Under the pieces are notes generated by a model, which was given only the letters and a program-made list of their open reading frames with translations, was not told the DNA's origin and searched no databases. The position numbers and the translations under genes are program-made. DNA of 64,000 bases from Antilocapra americana. Lineage: Eukaryota > Chordata > Mammalia > Artiodactyla > Antilocapridae. Where the stretch lies: the NCBI GenBank assembly GCA_007570785.1, contig ML660203.1, positions 8,180,638-8,244,637 of the forward strand, read 5' to 3'. Every line of letters begins with the position of its first letter. The stretch's first letter is position 1. This document shows, one piece after another, positions 11,040-22,450 of the stretch.

Positions 11040-12005
11040 CACTCACCAGTTCTGTCACTTGTTCCCACGGGGATCACTTTCTACACAAGCATGCACACAG
11101 ATGCAGGCACACATAAACACACACACTCTCTTCTCGGCCCTTCCCTCAGCCTCTCTGAGGCCCATCCCTTAGATGCTGGGCCTCCTTGATATAAGCAGAC
11201 ATTCCCCACCCCACCCCACCAGAGTCATACCATCAGCCTGCTTTCTTCACCTGAACCTCCTTCCTCTGTCCCCCCACCTCATCACAGACCCTGGGCAAAC
11301 CTGAGCAGAGGAGGGAAGGACCCCCAGCAACTCACATACCACTTCACTGTCTCAGCCCCAGCATTGATCCCTGCCTCCTGCCACACCCAGGGCAGGCGTC
11401 GGCCAATCTGGGGCTGCTGCTCCCACAGCCCCGAGGTGGAGGGGGGTTGGGTCACAGAGCTAGGAGGCCAAAGCAGGCACTGAAGGCCAGTGACCTAAGA
11501 TGCCACCTCTGACCCTCAATCTAGTGAGTCAGCAAGAAGCAGGGCTGAGTCATCACCAGCAATCGCCCATGACACCCTCGTTCCGAGAAAGCAGACCTTC
11601 CTTACAGAGCCCACAGCGTACACGCGGGGACCGCCCTCCAGGTCAGCCTGTGCTCCCAGCGTGGTTGGGAGAGACAAGGCCAGGACCAATGAGCCGCCCC
11701 CTTTCCTGCCAGTAGGCTCAGCCATATTACTTTGCTTCATTTTCAGCTCATCTGAAAGAGCCTCATTTGAGGTCCCTGGAGGATCTTAAAAGTGTTATTC
11801 AAACATTAGCTCTGACACGCGGCCTCCCCTCCTCAGACATCACCCGCCCAAGGCAACGCTTTGCTGCCTGCTTTTTGGCACCGCTCAGGAAGAGCAGCGG
11901 CTTCAATCTGCCACGTGGCACCACGGGCCCTGCACCTCCAGCCCTCCTCAATCTGGACTTTCCCCAGCTCCCTGCCTATTTTAGAGGAGAGACCAGGGAA
12001 GGGAC
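11040..12005. other. no gene seen; unique GC-rich DNA
   Basis: It is mostly non-repetitive. 11090-11140 is CA-rich. 11740-11970 (from catctgaaagagcctcattt to the tattttagaggagag stretch) is free of any repeat signature and contains CACGTGG at 11921-11927. It is a candidate for sequence-conservation testing. The 121-aa plus frame starting at 11767 runs into a MIR and is not credible as coding. Confidence 0.5.
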
Positions 12006-12009
12006 TCGG

Positions 12010-12145
12010 TATTTCCTGTATGGCAGGCATGTCATCTCATTCAACCTCTGCCACAACCCCAAGGGTGGCATTATTCTTCCTGTGTCATTGATGCGGAAAC
12101 TAAAGCTGAGCACCCCAGCCAAGGTCACCTAGCTGGCACATAGCC
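12010..12145 (-). repeat. MIR/MIR-like SINE fragment
   Basis: catctcattcaacctctgcc, then a degenerate gtgtcattgatgcggaaact and ccaaggtcacctagctggca follow antisense MIR order. Confidence 0.65.
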
Positions 12146-12504
12146 AGATGAGGCCAAGAGCCCAGGACTGCAAAGTCCCACGGCTCTTCCAACCACCCAC
12201 GGCTGCCCCAGCATGCTCTGCCTTGTCCTGAGCAGAGATGGGCAGCCATCCTTAGCTACCCCATGGCATACAACCCCAAGCCTGGGCCCAAGTGGAAGGG
12301 ACGAGACAAGAAGGGGCTTCTAGAAGAGAAGGAAAAATGAAAAAATGAGACAATGCTAAGAACTGGTTGCAACACCCCATTCTGCCCTGCATGTTACAGT
12401 GGCACCTACAAAAAAGAACGTGGTCAGAGCTCAACAAGAGGCCAGGTGGGAGGATGGGAGATCAAAAAGCAGGGGATATGGGCTGTGTGGTTAGGGAAGT
12501 CAGA

Positions 12505-12612
12505 GCTGGAAGGCCTTGGTCTTTACAGGTAAAGAAACTGAGGCACAAGGAAGGCAAGGGACCCACCCAAAGCAACGAGTGAGTCTGTGGCCACGCCAGG
12601 TCCTCTGACCCA
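12505..12612 (-). repeat. MIR SINE fragment
   Basis: gtaaagaaactgaggcacaa (12529-12548) followed by gggacccacccaaagcaacg is the antisense MIR core. Confidence 0.65.
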
Positions 12613-13146
12613 TGGGTTAGTTTTCCTAGATCTGGAGGAATGAAGGGTATGGAGCAGATGGTGCTTGGGATAAATGAAGAGTGAACGAACGAGGGGACCC
12701 ATCACCTCCAGAGCTGAAGAAGAGGAGCACAGAAGCCTACGCAGTCCTTCCATGGGGACCCCTGTCTCGCTCTAGTCTCTCACTTCCAAGAAGAAGACGT
12801 GGGCAGAAGGGAGGCCCCTCCATTCACCAAAGCTCAGGCTCTACCAGGAGCCAATCACAGCCCCAGAAGGAGGCAGAAACTTTGGTTCCCCTGGCAACGC
12901 AGACAAAGGCCTCTGCTCAGCACAGCAATCAGTTGGAATAAGATGCAGACCATATTCCACCCCATTCAGACAGGGCTTTCCACTCCTTTTCTCAGAAGGA
13001 GGGAAACAACCCCATTCTTCTGGTTTTAGCTCCCTACCTCCAGCCACACCTCCCGGCCCATCTCAGACCAGGAGGAGGGGTAGGAATGGGCCTCTGAATT
13101 GGGGGCTTAGGGCAGTAGTTGAGCCCTATCCTGTCTAGGGGCAGGG

Positions 13147-13372
13147 GGTGCTTCCCAGGTGGCTCAGTGGTAAAGAATTCATCTGTTTCTGCCAACACAG
13201 GAGACGCAGGTTCGATCCCTGGGTCAGGAAGATCCCCTGGAGGAGGGCATGGCAACCCACTCCAGTATTCTTGCCTGGAGAATCCCCATGGACAGGGGAG
13301 CCTGATGGGCTAAAGTCCATGGGGTCAACAAAAGATTCAGACAGGACTGAGCAACTCAACAGTAACAACAAC
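13147..13372 (+). repeat. Bov-tA SINE
   Basis: This is a full sense copy from cttcccaggtggctcagtgg through gcaggttcgatccctgggtc (tRNA-like B box) to caactcaacagtaacaacaa. A 6-bp-scale insertion (tctgtttctgccaac) alters the head region. Confidence 0.9.
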
Positions 13373-13757
13373 CACCACCCTGTCTGCGGGGGTCCTTTCT
13401 TGCCAGGTGTGCACCCCTGAGTTGAGCCAGGGGCCTACATGGACGTTCCTCAGCACATCAAGCCCCACCACCCCTGACCACTCCCCAAGAGGCCGTGCCA
13501 GCTGCCTGGCATGGAGCCACAGGAGCACCAGGAGGGGTGGCACATGGCCCAGCCCAGCCCCAGCAGTAATTCACTACTGGGTCTGAGCACGTCTCACCGC
13601 CTTCCTCCTGGAGTCTCATTTTCTCCATCTGTAAAGTGTAAAATCTAAGAGCTACAGTTCTTTGGAAGAACAGCTCCCTGTCCACATTCACCAGAAAAAT
13701 GTCTGCGGAGAGGACACAGGAAGGAGCTTACCTTACACCACTTTCAAAAGGTTGCCT

Positions 13758-13905
13758 GGGGGACTTCCCTGGTGGTCCAGTGGCAAAGATTCCAAGCTCC
13801 CAATGCTGGGGACCCAGGTTCAATTTCTAGTCAGGAAACTGGATCCCACAAGCCACAACTAAGACCCAGCACAGCCAAACAAACAGATTAATATAAATGT
13901 TAACA
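13758..13905 (+). repeat. CHR-type SINE
   Basis: Sense: gggacttccctggtggtcca, aatttctagtcaggaaactg, then the short form end acccagcacagccaaacaaa. The middle arms are deleted relative to long copies. Confidence 0.9.
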
Positions 13906-14347
13906 GAAAACAAAGAAAGCAAGGTTGCCTGGTCCTTGGTCCAGAGTCTGGAAATACATAAAACATTTCCATTCACTGGAATTGTCTTTTTGTACACACT
14001 TTGAGAAGATGAAAGAAAATCACAAGAAAACTGATGGACTCTGAAAAAGCTTCCAAATACAACCTCTGGCTCAGCCACCCCCAGGCCAAGCCAGAACACC
14101 CCCGCTCCCTCATCCAGACTCCAGCCCAGCAGGGACAAGTATGCGCAGTGTCTCCATAGAAAGATCCCTTGTCACTCAGGGAGGAGTCAATTATTCAGAG
14201 ATTTCAGGAAGACTTTCCACATCAAGAGTCAGAACAAAAAGAGAGGTTTTTCAGGAAGCTTCTTAATTCTCAGAAAAGGTGAACAACTGATGTCCAAATC
14301 TATGTGCATTCACTATGCTTTCAGCTCTATGATCCCTCAAGCACCTA

Positions 14348-14480
14348 ACAAAAAAAACTAAAAAAAAAAAAAAAAGATAGAAAAGGGCATTCCCTGGAGG
14401 TTCAGTGGTTAGGGTTGCAAGCTTTTACTGCAGAGGGCTCAGGTTCAATCCCTGGTCGGGGAACTAAGATCCCACCGAAA
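14348..14480 (+). repeat. poly-A run and truncated CHR SINE
   Basis: An A-rich run (14348-14376) precedes agggcattccctggaggttc. The CHR stops near 14478 (ggaactaagatcccacc), so it is 3' truncated. Confidence 0.85.
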
Positions 14481-14574
14481 AGAACGAAATCCTGCAGCTC
14501 TCCAGGATACAGCTGCTTCCCTTATCCCATCGCCCCACAGCCATCAGTCCCTGCGCTCTGTCCACTCCTCCTCG

Positions 14575-14965
14575 TCACCCACTCTCTTACCTGTTCCCTC
14601 TTGTCCTTCCAGGCACCTGAGTTTAGGTCCATCATTTCTCATAAGTACCACCCAACAGCCTGCCCACTGGCCTCTGGGCTGCAGCTTTGCCCTTCCAACC
14701 CATCCTCCCGCCTCCAGAAATCAGATCACATCATTCCCAACCCATCACCCTGCAGTGGCCCTCATCGCTGTCCAGCAAGATACAAATTACTGGCCCATGA
14801 GCTGCAGGATCTGGGCCTGTCTGTGGTCCCCTTTGTTTTTCTTGTTGTCCCCAGCATGCACAGCAAACTTCCACCACTCCAAAGCACCCTTCTGTTTCAC
14901 ATCTCTGTGTTTTTTTTCTTTGCATTTGTGGTTTCCTCTGTCTGGAATGCCCTTTCTGAAGCCCT
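14575..14965 (+). repeat. L2 LINE 3' region
   Basis: The order cacctgagtttaggtccatc, tcacatcattcccaaccca, cttgttgtccccagcatgca and gtttcctctgtctggaatgc matches the 3' part of the mammal-wide L2 element. The 236-aa open frame at 14415-15125 runs across this and a SINE and is not a gene. Confidence 0.65.
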
Positions 14966-15002
14966 CAGCGTTGGATGGAGAAAACAGCTGACTTTCCTGA
15001 GA

Positions 15003-15165
15003 GCTCAGTGCACACCAGGCTCTCTGCTAAGCCCTTTGCAGGCACTACTTCATTTATCTCACCAAGACCCTGTGAGGCAGGTGCTTAACACAGCCTCTTT
15101 ATGGGTGAAGAGAAATGGGATCTGAGATGTGAATGAAGCTGGAAGAAGTCACATGGTTGACAAGG
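15003..15165 (-). repeat. MIR SINE
   Basis: It reads tgcacaccaggctctctgct, cactacttcatttatctcac and accctgtgaggcaggtgctt, a good antisense MIR left half. Confidence 0.7.
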
Positions 15166-15207
15166 GGAGGAGCTAGAATAGAAATCCATATATCTGACTC
15201 TGCTTTT

Positions 15208-15652
15208 GTTCAGTTGTTCAGTCGTGTCTGACTCTTTGCCACTCCATGAACTGCAGCACACCAGGCTTCCCTACCCTTCAACCCCTCCCGGAGTTTGCTC
15301 AAATTCATGTCCATTGAATCAGTGATGTCATCCAGCCATTTCATCCTCTGTCACCCCCTCCTCCTCTTGCCCTCAGTCTTTCCTAGCATCAGAGTCTTTT
15401 CCAATGAGTCAGCTCTTCACATCAGGTGGCCAGAGTATTGGAGCTTCAGCTTCAGCATCAGTCCTTCCAGTGAATATTCAGGGTTGATTTCCTTTAAGAT
15501 TGACTAGTTTGATCTCCTTGCTGTCCAAGGGACTCTCAAGTCTTCTCCAGCATCACAGTTCAAAAGCATCAATTCTTCGGCACTCAGCTCCCATATATAT
15601 ACAACTACCGGGAAAATCATAGCTTTGACTACACAAAATTTGTCAGCAAATC
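15208..15652 (-). repeat. Art2A/BovB 3' end
   Basis: It runs from ttcagtcgtgtctgactctt to tcatagctttgactacacaa. This is antisense BovB 3' terminal sequence as found in Art2A elements, lacking the reverse transcriptase. ccatatatatacaact is an altered stretch. Confidence 0.9.
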
Positions 15653-16257
15653 TGACTCATAGGTGGCCCCAATCCTCTGCACCCTACCCCCAACCAGGAA
15701 CAGTGCCACTATGATGAGGAACAGAGAACACAGTTTGTCCCCAGTAGCTTCCCTTTTTTCTGGGCCTTTGGGAATAATCTGCCTCAGAATGCCTTTGAGT
15801 TTGCCTCTATTCCTCTCTGAGTTTGCCTCCAACCCTGCACTCCCACAACCACACAGCACAACCTCTTCAAGTACACAAAGAGTCTGAGCCCCCAGCTCAG
15901 GAGCAGAGGTCTGGAATTAAAATTACTGGCCCATCAGTGACTCTCAGCAATGTCTTTCAGGAAGTCAAAACTCTTTGGCTTAGAATCAAGGGACCACCAC
16001 AATCTGGTACCAGCTCATCTTCTCAACCTTAATTTCTCACTGCATCCCTGCCCCCACACATGTGTGCTTTAGCCACAATACACTGGGATTTACCACCCCT
16101 GCTGTGTTGGTTCTCACTAAAAGTTGCCATTTACTAAGCACCTCCTAAGAGTCATGCCCTGAGCCAAACACTTAACTAGCATCTTGTTTGCCTAAAATTC
16201 ATTCATTCAATTATCCATTGCCCTGCCATATGGAGCGAACGAGGTTAAAAATAGAAG

Positions 16258-16486
16258 ACAGGGACTTCCCTGGTGGCCCAGTGGTTAAGAATTCGCCTTC
16301 CAATGCAGGGGACGCAGGTTGCAGAACTAAGATCCCACATGCCACAGGGCAACCAAGTCTGAGTGCGGCAACTACTGAGCCCGAACCTTAACTAGAGAGA
16401 CGCCCAGGCACCACAACCAAGATCCCACAGGCCACAATTAAGACCGGATGCAGTTAAATACATAAATAAATGTTTTTTAAATATAG
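16258..16486 (+). repeat. CHR-type SINE, long form
   Basis: This is a sense copy with a 15-bp-scale deletion in the B-box region (gcaggtt joins directly to gcagaactaag, lacking cgatccctggtcggg). Such a copy should lack Pol III internal promoter function. The tail is taaatacataaataaatg. Confidence 0.9.
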
Positions 16487-16659
16487 TAAAAGATAAATGG
16501 TTACAAACTGTGATAAGCATTATGAAGAATTATGAGGCGGAGGTAGAGAGCAGTGCAGTGGGGCTGGGGAGGGAAGTAACTAACCAAACTGAGTTGTAAA
16601 GAATGAGAAAGATCTCAGACAGCAAAAAGCCAGGGAAAGAGAATTCAAAGCAGAAGGAA

Positions 16660-17218
16660 TCAGTTCAGTTCAGTTCAGTCACTCAGTCGTGTCCGACTCT
16701 TTGCAACCCCATGGACTACAGCACGCCTGGCTTCCCTGTCCATCACCAGATTCCCAGAGCTTGCTCAAACTCATGACCATCGAGTCAGTGATGCCATCCA
16801 ACCATTTCATCCTCTGTCGTCCCCTTCTCCTTTCTTCAATCTTTCCCAGCATCAGGGTCTTTTCCAATGAGTCCGTTCTTTGAATCAGGTGGCCAAAGTA
16901 TTGGAGTTTCAGCTTCAGCATCAGTCTTTCCAATGACTATACAGGACTGATCTTCTTTAGGACGGACTGGTTGGATCCCCTTGCAGTCCAAGGGACTCTC
17001 TAGAGTCTTCTCCAACAGCACAGTTCAAAAGCATCAGCTTTCTTTATAGTCCAACTCTCATCCATACATGACTACTGGAAAAACCATAGCTTTGACTAGA
17101 TAGACTTTTGTCGGCAAGGTAATGTCTCTGCTTCTTAATGTGCTGTCTATGTTGGTCATAGCTTTTCTTCCAAGGAGCAAGCGTCTTTTAATTTCATGGC
17201 TGCAGTCACTATCTGCAG
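16660..17218 (-). repeat. Art2A/BovB 3' end, long copy
   Basis: It begins with three ttcag repeats at the BovB 3' terminus and extends to ggctgcagtcactatctgca. It contains ctttcttcaatctttcccag and cagactttt-type text in antisense. The minus-strand frame at 16679-16933 is a fragment of the BovB product region. Confidence 0.9.
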
Positions 17219-17950
17219 GTCCTGGGGTAGGGAAGGATTTGCTAAATCAACAGAGAGAAGAAGTAAACGACTCAGGCTCAGGATAGCAGCGGATGGAGTA
17301 ATCCCCCCTCTAGGTACACCCTCTCTTTCTGCTTCAGCCTGATAAGGCAGGCCAGATTATAGAGAGAAAAACCCTTCGGATGGAGACAGGCTACTTGCTA
17401 GCATGTTAGCTGATCCTATCACCGTCCCCAGGAAGCAAGTAAGGCTTGTGGCCCTCATTCTGTCCCTCAGAACCGGAGGCACTTGGTCTGCTATGACTCA
17501 TCTAAGGGCAGAGAGAACACGGCGGAGCTAGAACTAGAATCAGAGTACGTGGCTGTTTGAGGATTACTGAGCTGAAAACCCCGCTGTACTGATGAAAACA
17601 TTGAGGTCCGAGAAGAGAAAAGGATGTGCTCATGTTCACATGCTGAGGAAGCAATGGGGCTGGAACCAGGAGTCCCAGTAGCTTCCGCTTACGAGCTCCC
17701 CATGCAGCCTCCCTCAAGAAAGACGGCCAAGGGGACAGAGATGAGGCTGACCTTGGGGGAGGGGGGTGGAGGAGGGAGGCAAGGACAGAGCAGCCCTGCC
17801 TCCTTCTGCCAGTCCCTCTCCAGCCCCTAGCCCTCCCGCTGCTCGTGGGTGTGGCAAAACCTGCCAAACCAGTGCCTGTGACCTGGCAAGCAGCAGGGCA
17901 CAGAGTTAGAGAGGCACAAGGAGGCTGCAGACATGAGAGCTAAGGGCCAC
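17219..17950. other. no gene seen; mainly unique DNA
   Basis: 17560-17650 has a degenerate MIR-like core (tgatgaaaacattgaggtcc). 17740-17800 contains G-rich gggggaggggggtggaggag. No splice-flanked open frame stands out. Confidence 0.4.
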
Positions 17951-18063
17951 GGTGGCTTCCCTGGAGCTCCAGGGGTTAGGACTTCCAGTGCAGGGGGCCG
18001 GGGTTCAACCCCTGGTTGAGGAACTAAGATCCCACATGGCCTGCAGCACAGTCGATAAAAAAG
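17950..18063 (+). repeat. CHR-type SINE, short
   Basis: Sense: a degenerate ggcttccctggagctccagg, ggttcaacccctggttgagg, and an early A-rich end at cagtcgataaaaaagagaga. Confidence 0.85.
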
Positions 18064-18264
18064 AGAGAGAGCTAAGAGACAGGGAGGACCCAGAGCAGCC
18101 CCTCTGAGACCTGCCAGCCAGGCCACATGGGCACTGCCCCAGGGCCAGCAGTGAACCAGTCTGTCACCCAAAATCAGCCACAGCTGGCCATCTGGCACAA
18201 AGCCCTGCCCTCTGCTTTCTCTTCCCACTCCAGACACTCAAATGCCAGCTGTCAGAGCCACCAG

Positions 18265-18312
18265 GACAAGAGACCCAGGAACTTACCTGGGAGGAGAGGA
18301 AGCAGGGAAACA
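18265..18312 (-). other. candidate recursive (zero-length exon) splice site
   Basis: Read on the minus strand, a long pyrimidine tract (18310-18290) ends in CCCAG at 18289-18287 and is followed at once by GTAAGT (18286-18281). A consensus acceptor fused to a perfect consensus donor is the signature of recursive splice sites, which remove long introns stepwise. The position, about 29 kb inside a putative leftward first intron, fits. Juxtaposition by chance cannot be excluded, and a normal exon beginning with GTAAGT is also possible. Confidence 0.35.
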
Positions 18313-19030
18313 TGACAACTATGACACACAAGCACATCTCCCCTCCCAGCCACAGCCACCAGGATGAAGTCCCGCCACTCTAAGCCTTGTCAGGGACACA
18401 CAGGCTCTCAAGGGACAGCCTGCCCTCCCCTCAACCGCAGTGACCAAGTGCCAGGAGATGGCTGAGCGCAGGTCATGGCTCTTGGAGGTGGAGGTCAGAG
18501 AATCGCATCCCTAGGTAGCTCTGGATCCCGGAGACTCTCGACAGGCAGTGTGGACCTGGGAAAACCTGCCCTCTGGGGCTTTAGTCTTGCTGCCTTTCCC
18601 ATGGAGTCACTAGGTCAACTCCATCGTTTCAGGGAGCCTTGAAATTTTGCTCCCACCCCACCACCACTGCGCCTCTCACCATCTCCTGCCCAAAGGGACA
18701 CTTAAGAGTTTACCCTCGTCAGTGTGCGGGGCCCCCACTGGACAGGGCTGGCCTCCATGTCAGGGGCCGCCTGGCTGGAACCTGTTTCGTCAGCACTAGT
18801 GCCAGCCAGGGTAGTGGGGCCCACCGGGCAGAGTATGGGGGAGCTGATGATTCCATCAACTTTTCCCAAGTGCTCAGAACCCAGTTCAGAAACCACTCTC
18901 AAGACCTATAAGACCCAGAAGCCAAGCTCTCAGCAAGAAGGATCACCGACATTAGTTTGGGCCTTTGATCTTGGGACACATGGGTCAGGCAGGCGCTCCA
19001 CAAATGTCAGGGACTATCCTCATACCTCAA
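18313..19030. other. no gene seen; unique DNA
   Basis: No interspersed repeat could be named. 18680-18900 has open frames on both strands without convincing splice sites. The recursive-splice-like site lies just left of this block. Confidence 0.4.
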
Positions 19031-19031
19031 C

Positions 19032-19187
19032 TGAAGGCAAAAGGACGATGAGATGGTTAGATAGCATCACTGACTCAAGGGACATGAACTGAACAAACTT
19101 GGGGAGGACAGGGAAGCCTGGTGTGCTGCAGCCCATGGGGTTGCAAAGAACTGGACAGGCCTTAGGAACCGAACAACAACAAATTCT
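19032..19187 (+). repeat. BovB/Art2A 3' end, sense fragment
   Basis: gacgatgagatggttagata, ggacagggaagcctggtgtg and gaaccgaacaacaacaaatt form the last ~155 bp of BovB in sense, ending at its AACAAC-type 3' terminus. TGTGCTGCAG context is typical. Confidence 0.9.
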
Positions 19188-19559
19188 AATCCCCTCCCTT
19201 GGTAGACGGGAGGAGGAGGCCCAGGGAGAGGCAGGGATTGGCCCAAGGTCACAAGGCAAGACCGCGGCAGAGGTGCAACCTCCACCCAGACCTGACCTCA
19301 GCCCAGGGCTTCCAGCACCTGCCGCCTCCTATGGCACAGACGATTTCCCAAATTCAAAATCATGCACCCCACAGAGGAACCTAGAGACACCTTCCCCGCC
19401 ACTGCTTGGAAACCACCAGAGACTGGTACAAAGTTCTGCTGTTCAATACAGATCACGTGTGTACCTGCTGTGTTCACTTCTATGTCCCAGCACGTGGGTC
19501 CGTGCCTGGAGTACAGCACGAATTCAGCACAAACTGTCTGACCAACTCAAGGCTCATTG

Positions 19560-19690
19560 AAGGGGAATTCCCTGGCAGTCTAGTGGTTAAGACTCCATGC
19601 TGACACTGCCAAGGGCCTGGGTTCAATCCCTGGTCAGGAAACTGAGATCCCATAAGCCATGAAGTATGGCTTAAACAAACAAACAAAAAG
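19560..19690 (+). repeat. CHR-type SINE, short
   Basis: Sense: gaattccctggcagtctagt, ggttcaatccctggtcagg, tail cttaaacaaacaaacaaa. Confidence 0.9.
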
Positions 19691-20119
19691 ACTCAATGGA
19701 GGAATGACTGGAGGCAGAATCCACTCCGAGGCCCAAGCACTGAGGGTGGGAGGAGAGGTGGGGGTGGCAGAGCAGGAAATAGCAGAGAGAGGCAGAAAAA
19801 GCTCAGGATCCAAGCAGGTGGTGTAGAATAAGCAGGGACACTGTGGGCCCACAGCTTCAGAAATCCTGGGCCCCAAAGGGAGACAAGTCTCCCCCAGTCA
19901 CCTTGAATGTATGGACCTGAAGACTTGTGTGCGCGTTCCTGTGACTTGGCAAGGCCACCAAGCCAGCCACTCTGTCGTTTATTCGGTCACTTGCTCCCTC
20001 GCTCTCCAAAACTTACAGGGTGAAAAATCAGTGTCAGTAACACTTGTCTCCCACTTGCCAGTCAGTGCTGCCAGACCCAGAGGCTGATCCTCACAGCACC
20101 TCTGGCCAGGAGTCGAGCT

Positions 20120-20275
20120 CCTAACACATGAGGACCTGAGCTGAAATCAGGGGCAAGCCACTTCTCCTAAGACTCACAGCCACATTTGTAAAATGGAGAT
20201 GGTGATGCCTCCCTGCCCTCCCTTAGGGAATGCTCTGAAAGTCATATACAGTGATGGATGAGAACATGCCTTCTA
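20120..20275 (+). repeat. MIR SINE fragment
   Basis: ggggcaagccacttctccta and cacatttgtaaaatggagat are MIR core features. Diverged. Confidence 0.5.
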
Positions 20276-20357
20276 AACTGTAAAGTGCCAAAGAGATATA
20301 AGAGATTATTCATAACAATAATATTGCCATCACTAGCCTCACTGGCCCCCAGAGAAC

Positions 20358-20875
20358 TTTGTTGTTCAGTTACCAAGTCGTGTCCGACTCTTTGCAACCC
20401 CACAGACTGCAACACGCCAGGCTTCCCTGTCCTTTACTATCTCCCAGAGTTTGCCCAAGTTCATGTCCATTGAATCAGTGGTGCCATCCAACCATCTAAT
20501 ACTCTGTCACCCTCTTCTCCTTCTGCCTACAATCTTTCCCAGCATCAGGGTCTTTTCCAATGAATCGGCTGTTCGTATCAGGTAGCCAAAGTATTGGAGC
20601 TTCAGCTTTAGCATCAGTCCTTCCAATGAGTATACAGGGTTGATTTCCTTCAAGATTGACTGGTCTGATCCCCTTACTGTGCAAGGGACTCTCCAGAGTC
20701 TTATCCAGCACTACAGTTCGAAAGCATCAATTCTTCGGCACTCAACCTTCTTTATGGTCCAGCTCTTACATCAGTACGTGACTACTAGAAAGACCATAGC
20801 CTTGACTATACAGAACTTTGTTGGCAAAGTGATGTCTTTGCTTTTTAACGCACTGTCTCGGTTTGTCATAGAGAA
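20358..20875 (-). repeat. Art2A/BovB 3' end
   Basis: It runs from tgttcagttaccaagtcgtg to tcggtttgtcatagagaatt. Antisense, with the tctttcccagcatcagggtc and gccaaagtattggagcttca blocks. It ends before the poly-HTH coding region of BovB. Confidence 0.9.
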
Positions 20876-20919
20876 TTCCAACCTCTAAACGTCAGTGGTC
20901 ACTTCTCTCACCCTTGCAG

Positions 20920-21135
20920 CAGGAACCGCTGACGTGGGTAGGACTGGCTGATTCTGTCCTCCCTGTTTGACAAGTGAAGCAACTGACCTCCAGGAAAACT
21001 TGTCAACCATGTATTTTAGGTCACTGATCATAGAACAGTAGGAATATAAAGGACTCAGGAGAGTTGATCCAGTGGGGGAAACTGAAGCCCGGAGAGGGAA
21101 ACAGACATGCCCAGGTCACTCCTTCAGACCTTTTC
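20920..21135 (-). repeat. MIR SINE fragments
   Basis: gtttgacaagtgaagcaact and gtgggggaaactgaagcccg both match the antisense MIR core, so two diverged MIR pieces lie side by side. Confidence 0.5.
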
Positions 21136-21180
21136 CAAGACCTGTGCATATGTGAGACACACATATGAAAAAAGCAGTGT

Positions 21181-21391
21181 GGGGTTTCCTTGGTGATCCA
21201 GTGGTTAAGAATCTACCTTCCAATGCAAGGGACTTAGGTTAAATCTCTGGTCAGAGAACTAAGATCCCACAGGCCACAGGGCCACCAAGCCATGTGCCAC
21301 AATTAGAGAAGCCCTCACATGCCTCAACTAGAGAAAGCCCATGCCCATCATTGAAGAACTAGCATAGCCGAAAAACAAAGAAAAAGAAAAG
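21181..21391 (+). repeat. CHR-type SINE with perfect target duplication
   Basis: This is a complete sense copy between aaagcagtgt at 21171-21180 and the same 10-mer at 21392-21401. The tail is AAAG-rich. Confidence 0.95.
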
Positions 21392-21401
21392 AAAGCAGTG
21401 T

Positions 21402-22325
21402 CTACTCTCTAGTTTTCTAACGCTGCCCCACCACCCCCATCCAATCCCGCCTTTGCATCCAGGGCCAGCCACTGCCACCACTTTCCTAGTCTTAGTTCCC
21501 AGTTTAGCAAACAAGGAAACTACCCTGGTTACAGTAAAGAGTTCTAGAGGCCAACACAGCTGCCCCAGGACTACATAAAGCCCTGCTGCCTCTAATCCAG
21601 GGAGGCCTGGAGGGAAAGACAGTGCCCATGCTGTATTCACAGGGTTGTGCCACCATCACCACTAATTCCAGAATCCTGGTTATTCTTAGCAAGCGCTGAG
21701 CTGTAGCCCCCAACTACAGCCCCCAGCTGTAGTCCTAGGAACATGCGGCTCCTCCCTGGTTTGGCCCAGACGCCACTTTTCTGGGAAAGGCCAGGGTGCC
21801 CCTAGGAAGAATTTCTCTGGGGCAGAAGTAGAGCAAAATGTAAACACTCAGCAGACACTGTGTTCCACTTAGTGAAACAAAGTTGTGGATTTTCTGGGAA
21901 AGGGGCCCACCACATGAGGCCAGCCCAAGCCCAAGTCTTTTCCTAGCCTTGCCCCTCTAGCTGCTCTGAATGCAGTGATTGTTTAGGCCTCTGGCCTCAG
22001 TTTCCCCATGTGCAAGCTGAAACATGAGCCTCCAACACCTCACAGAGGGATCCCTCCTAATAAATGGCTAACCTCTTCCACTTTGTCAGAAGAAAAAGGC
22101 CAACCTCTTATGACAGAAGAAATTGCAAGAATAGCAGCCTGGGGCTGGGTTAGGGAATGCTCAGATTTAGAACTGGTGAGGAAGGTTTTTTTCCTGGGGC
22201 CTTAGGAAGCTTGGGAATGTGTGAACTGGGGACATGACTCCCACATTTTGGGCCAAAAAGGGAGTCCCAGAGGCAGTCCTTATAGCCATCAGCACTGGGC
22301 AACAGGAAGAAAGATGAGGATTCTA
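21402..22325. other. no gene seen; unique DNA
   Basis: A small direct repeat of the unit cagccccca (c) actacagc/ctgtagtc lies at 21704-21735. No repeat families or splice-flanked frames are recognised. Confidence 0.4.
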
Positions 22326-22327
22326 GA

Positions 22328-22450
22328 CACTGGTTTCTGTCTTCTTCCTCTGCTCTGCCACTCATTAGCTGTGTGACCTTAGAGAATTCACTTACCTTCT
22401 CTGAGCCTCAATAAGCCCATCCACAGACTGGAGATAATTACATCCTCTGT
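22328..22450 (+). repeat. MIR SINE
   Basis: ctctgccactcattagctgt and ttctctgagcctcaataagc are MIR core in sense. Confidence 0.75.

Noticed and set aside
14415..15125. 236-aa plus-strand open frame
   Set aside because: It starts in a truncated CHR SINE and runs through L2 and MIR sequence.
16300..16345. tRNA genes suggested by ggttcgatccctgg-type B boxes across the window
   Set aside because: All lie in SINE heads. None can fold into a full cloverleaf with an acceptor stem, judging by eye.
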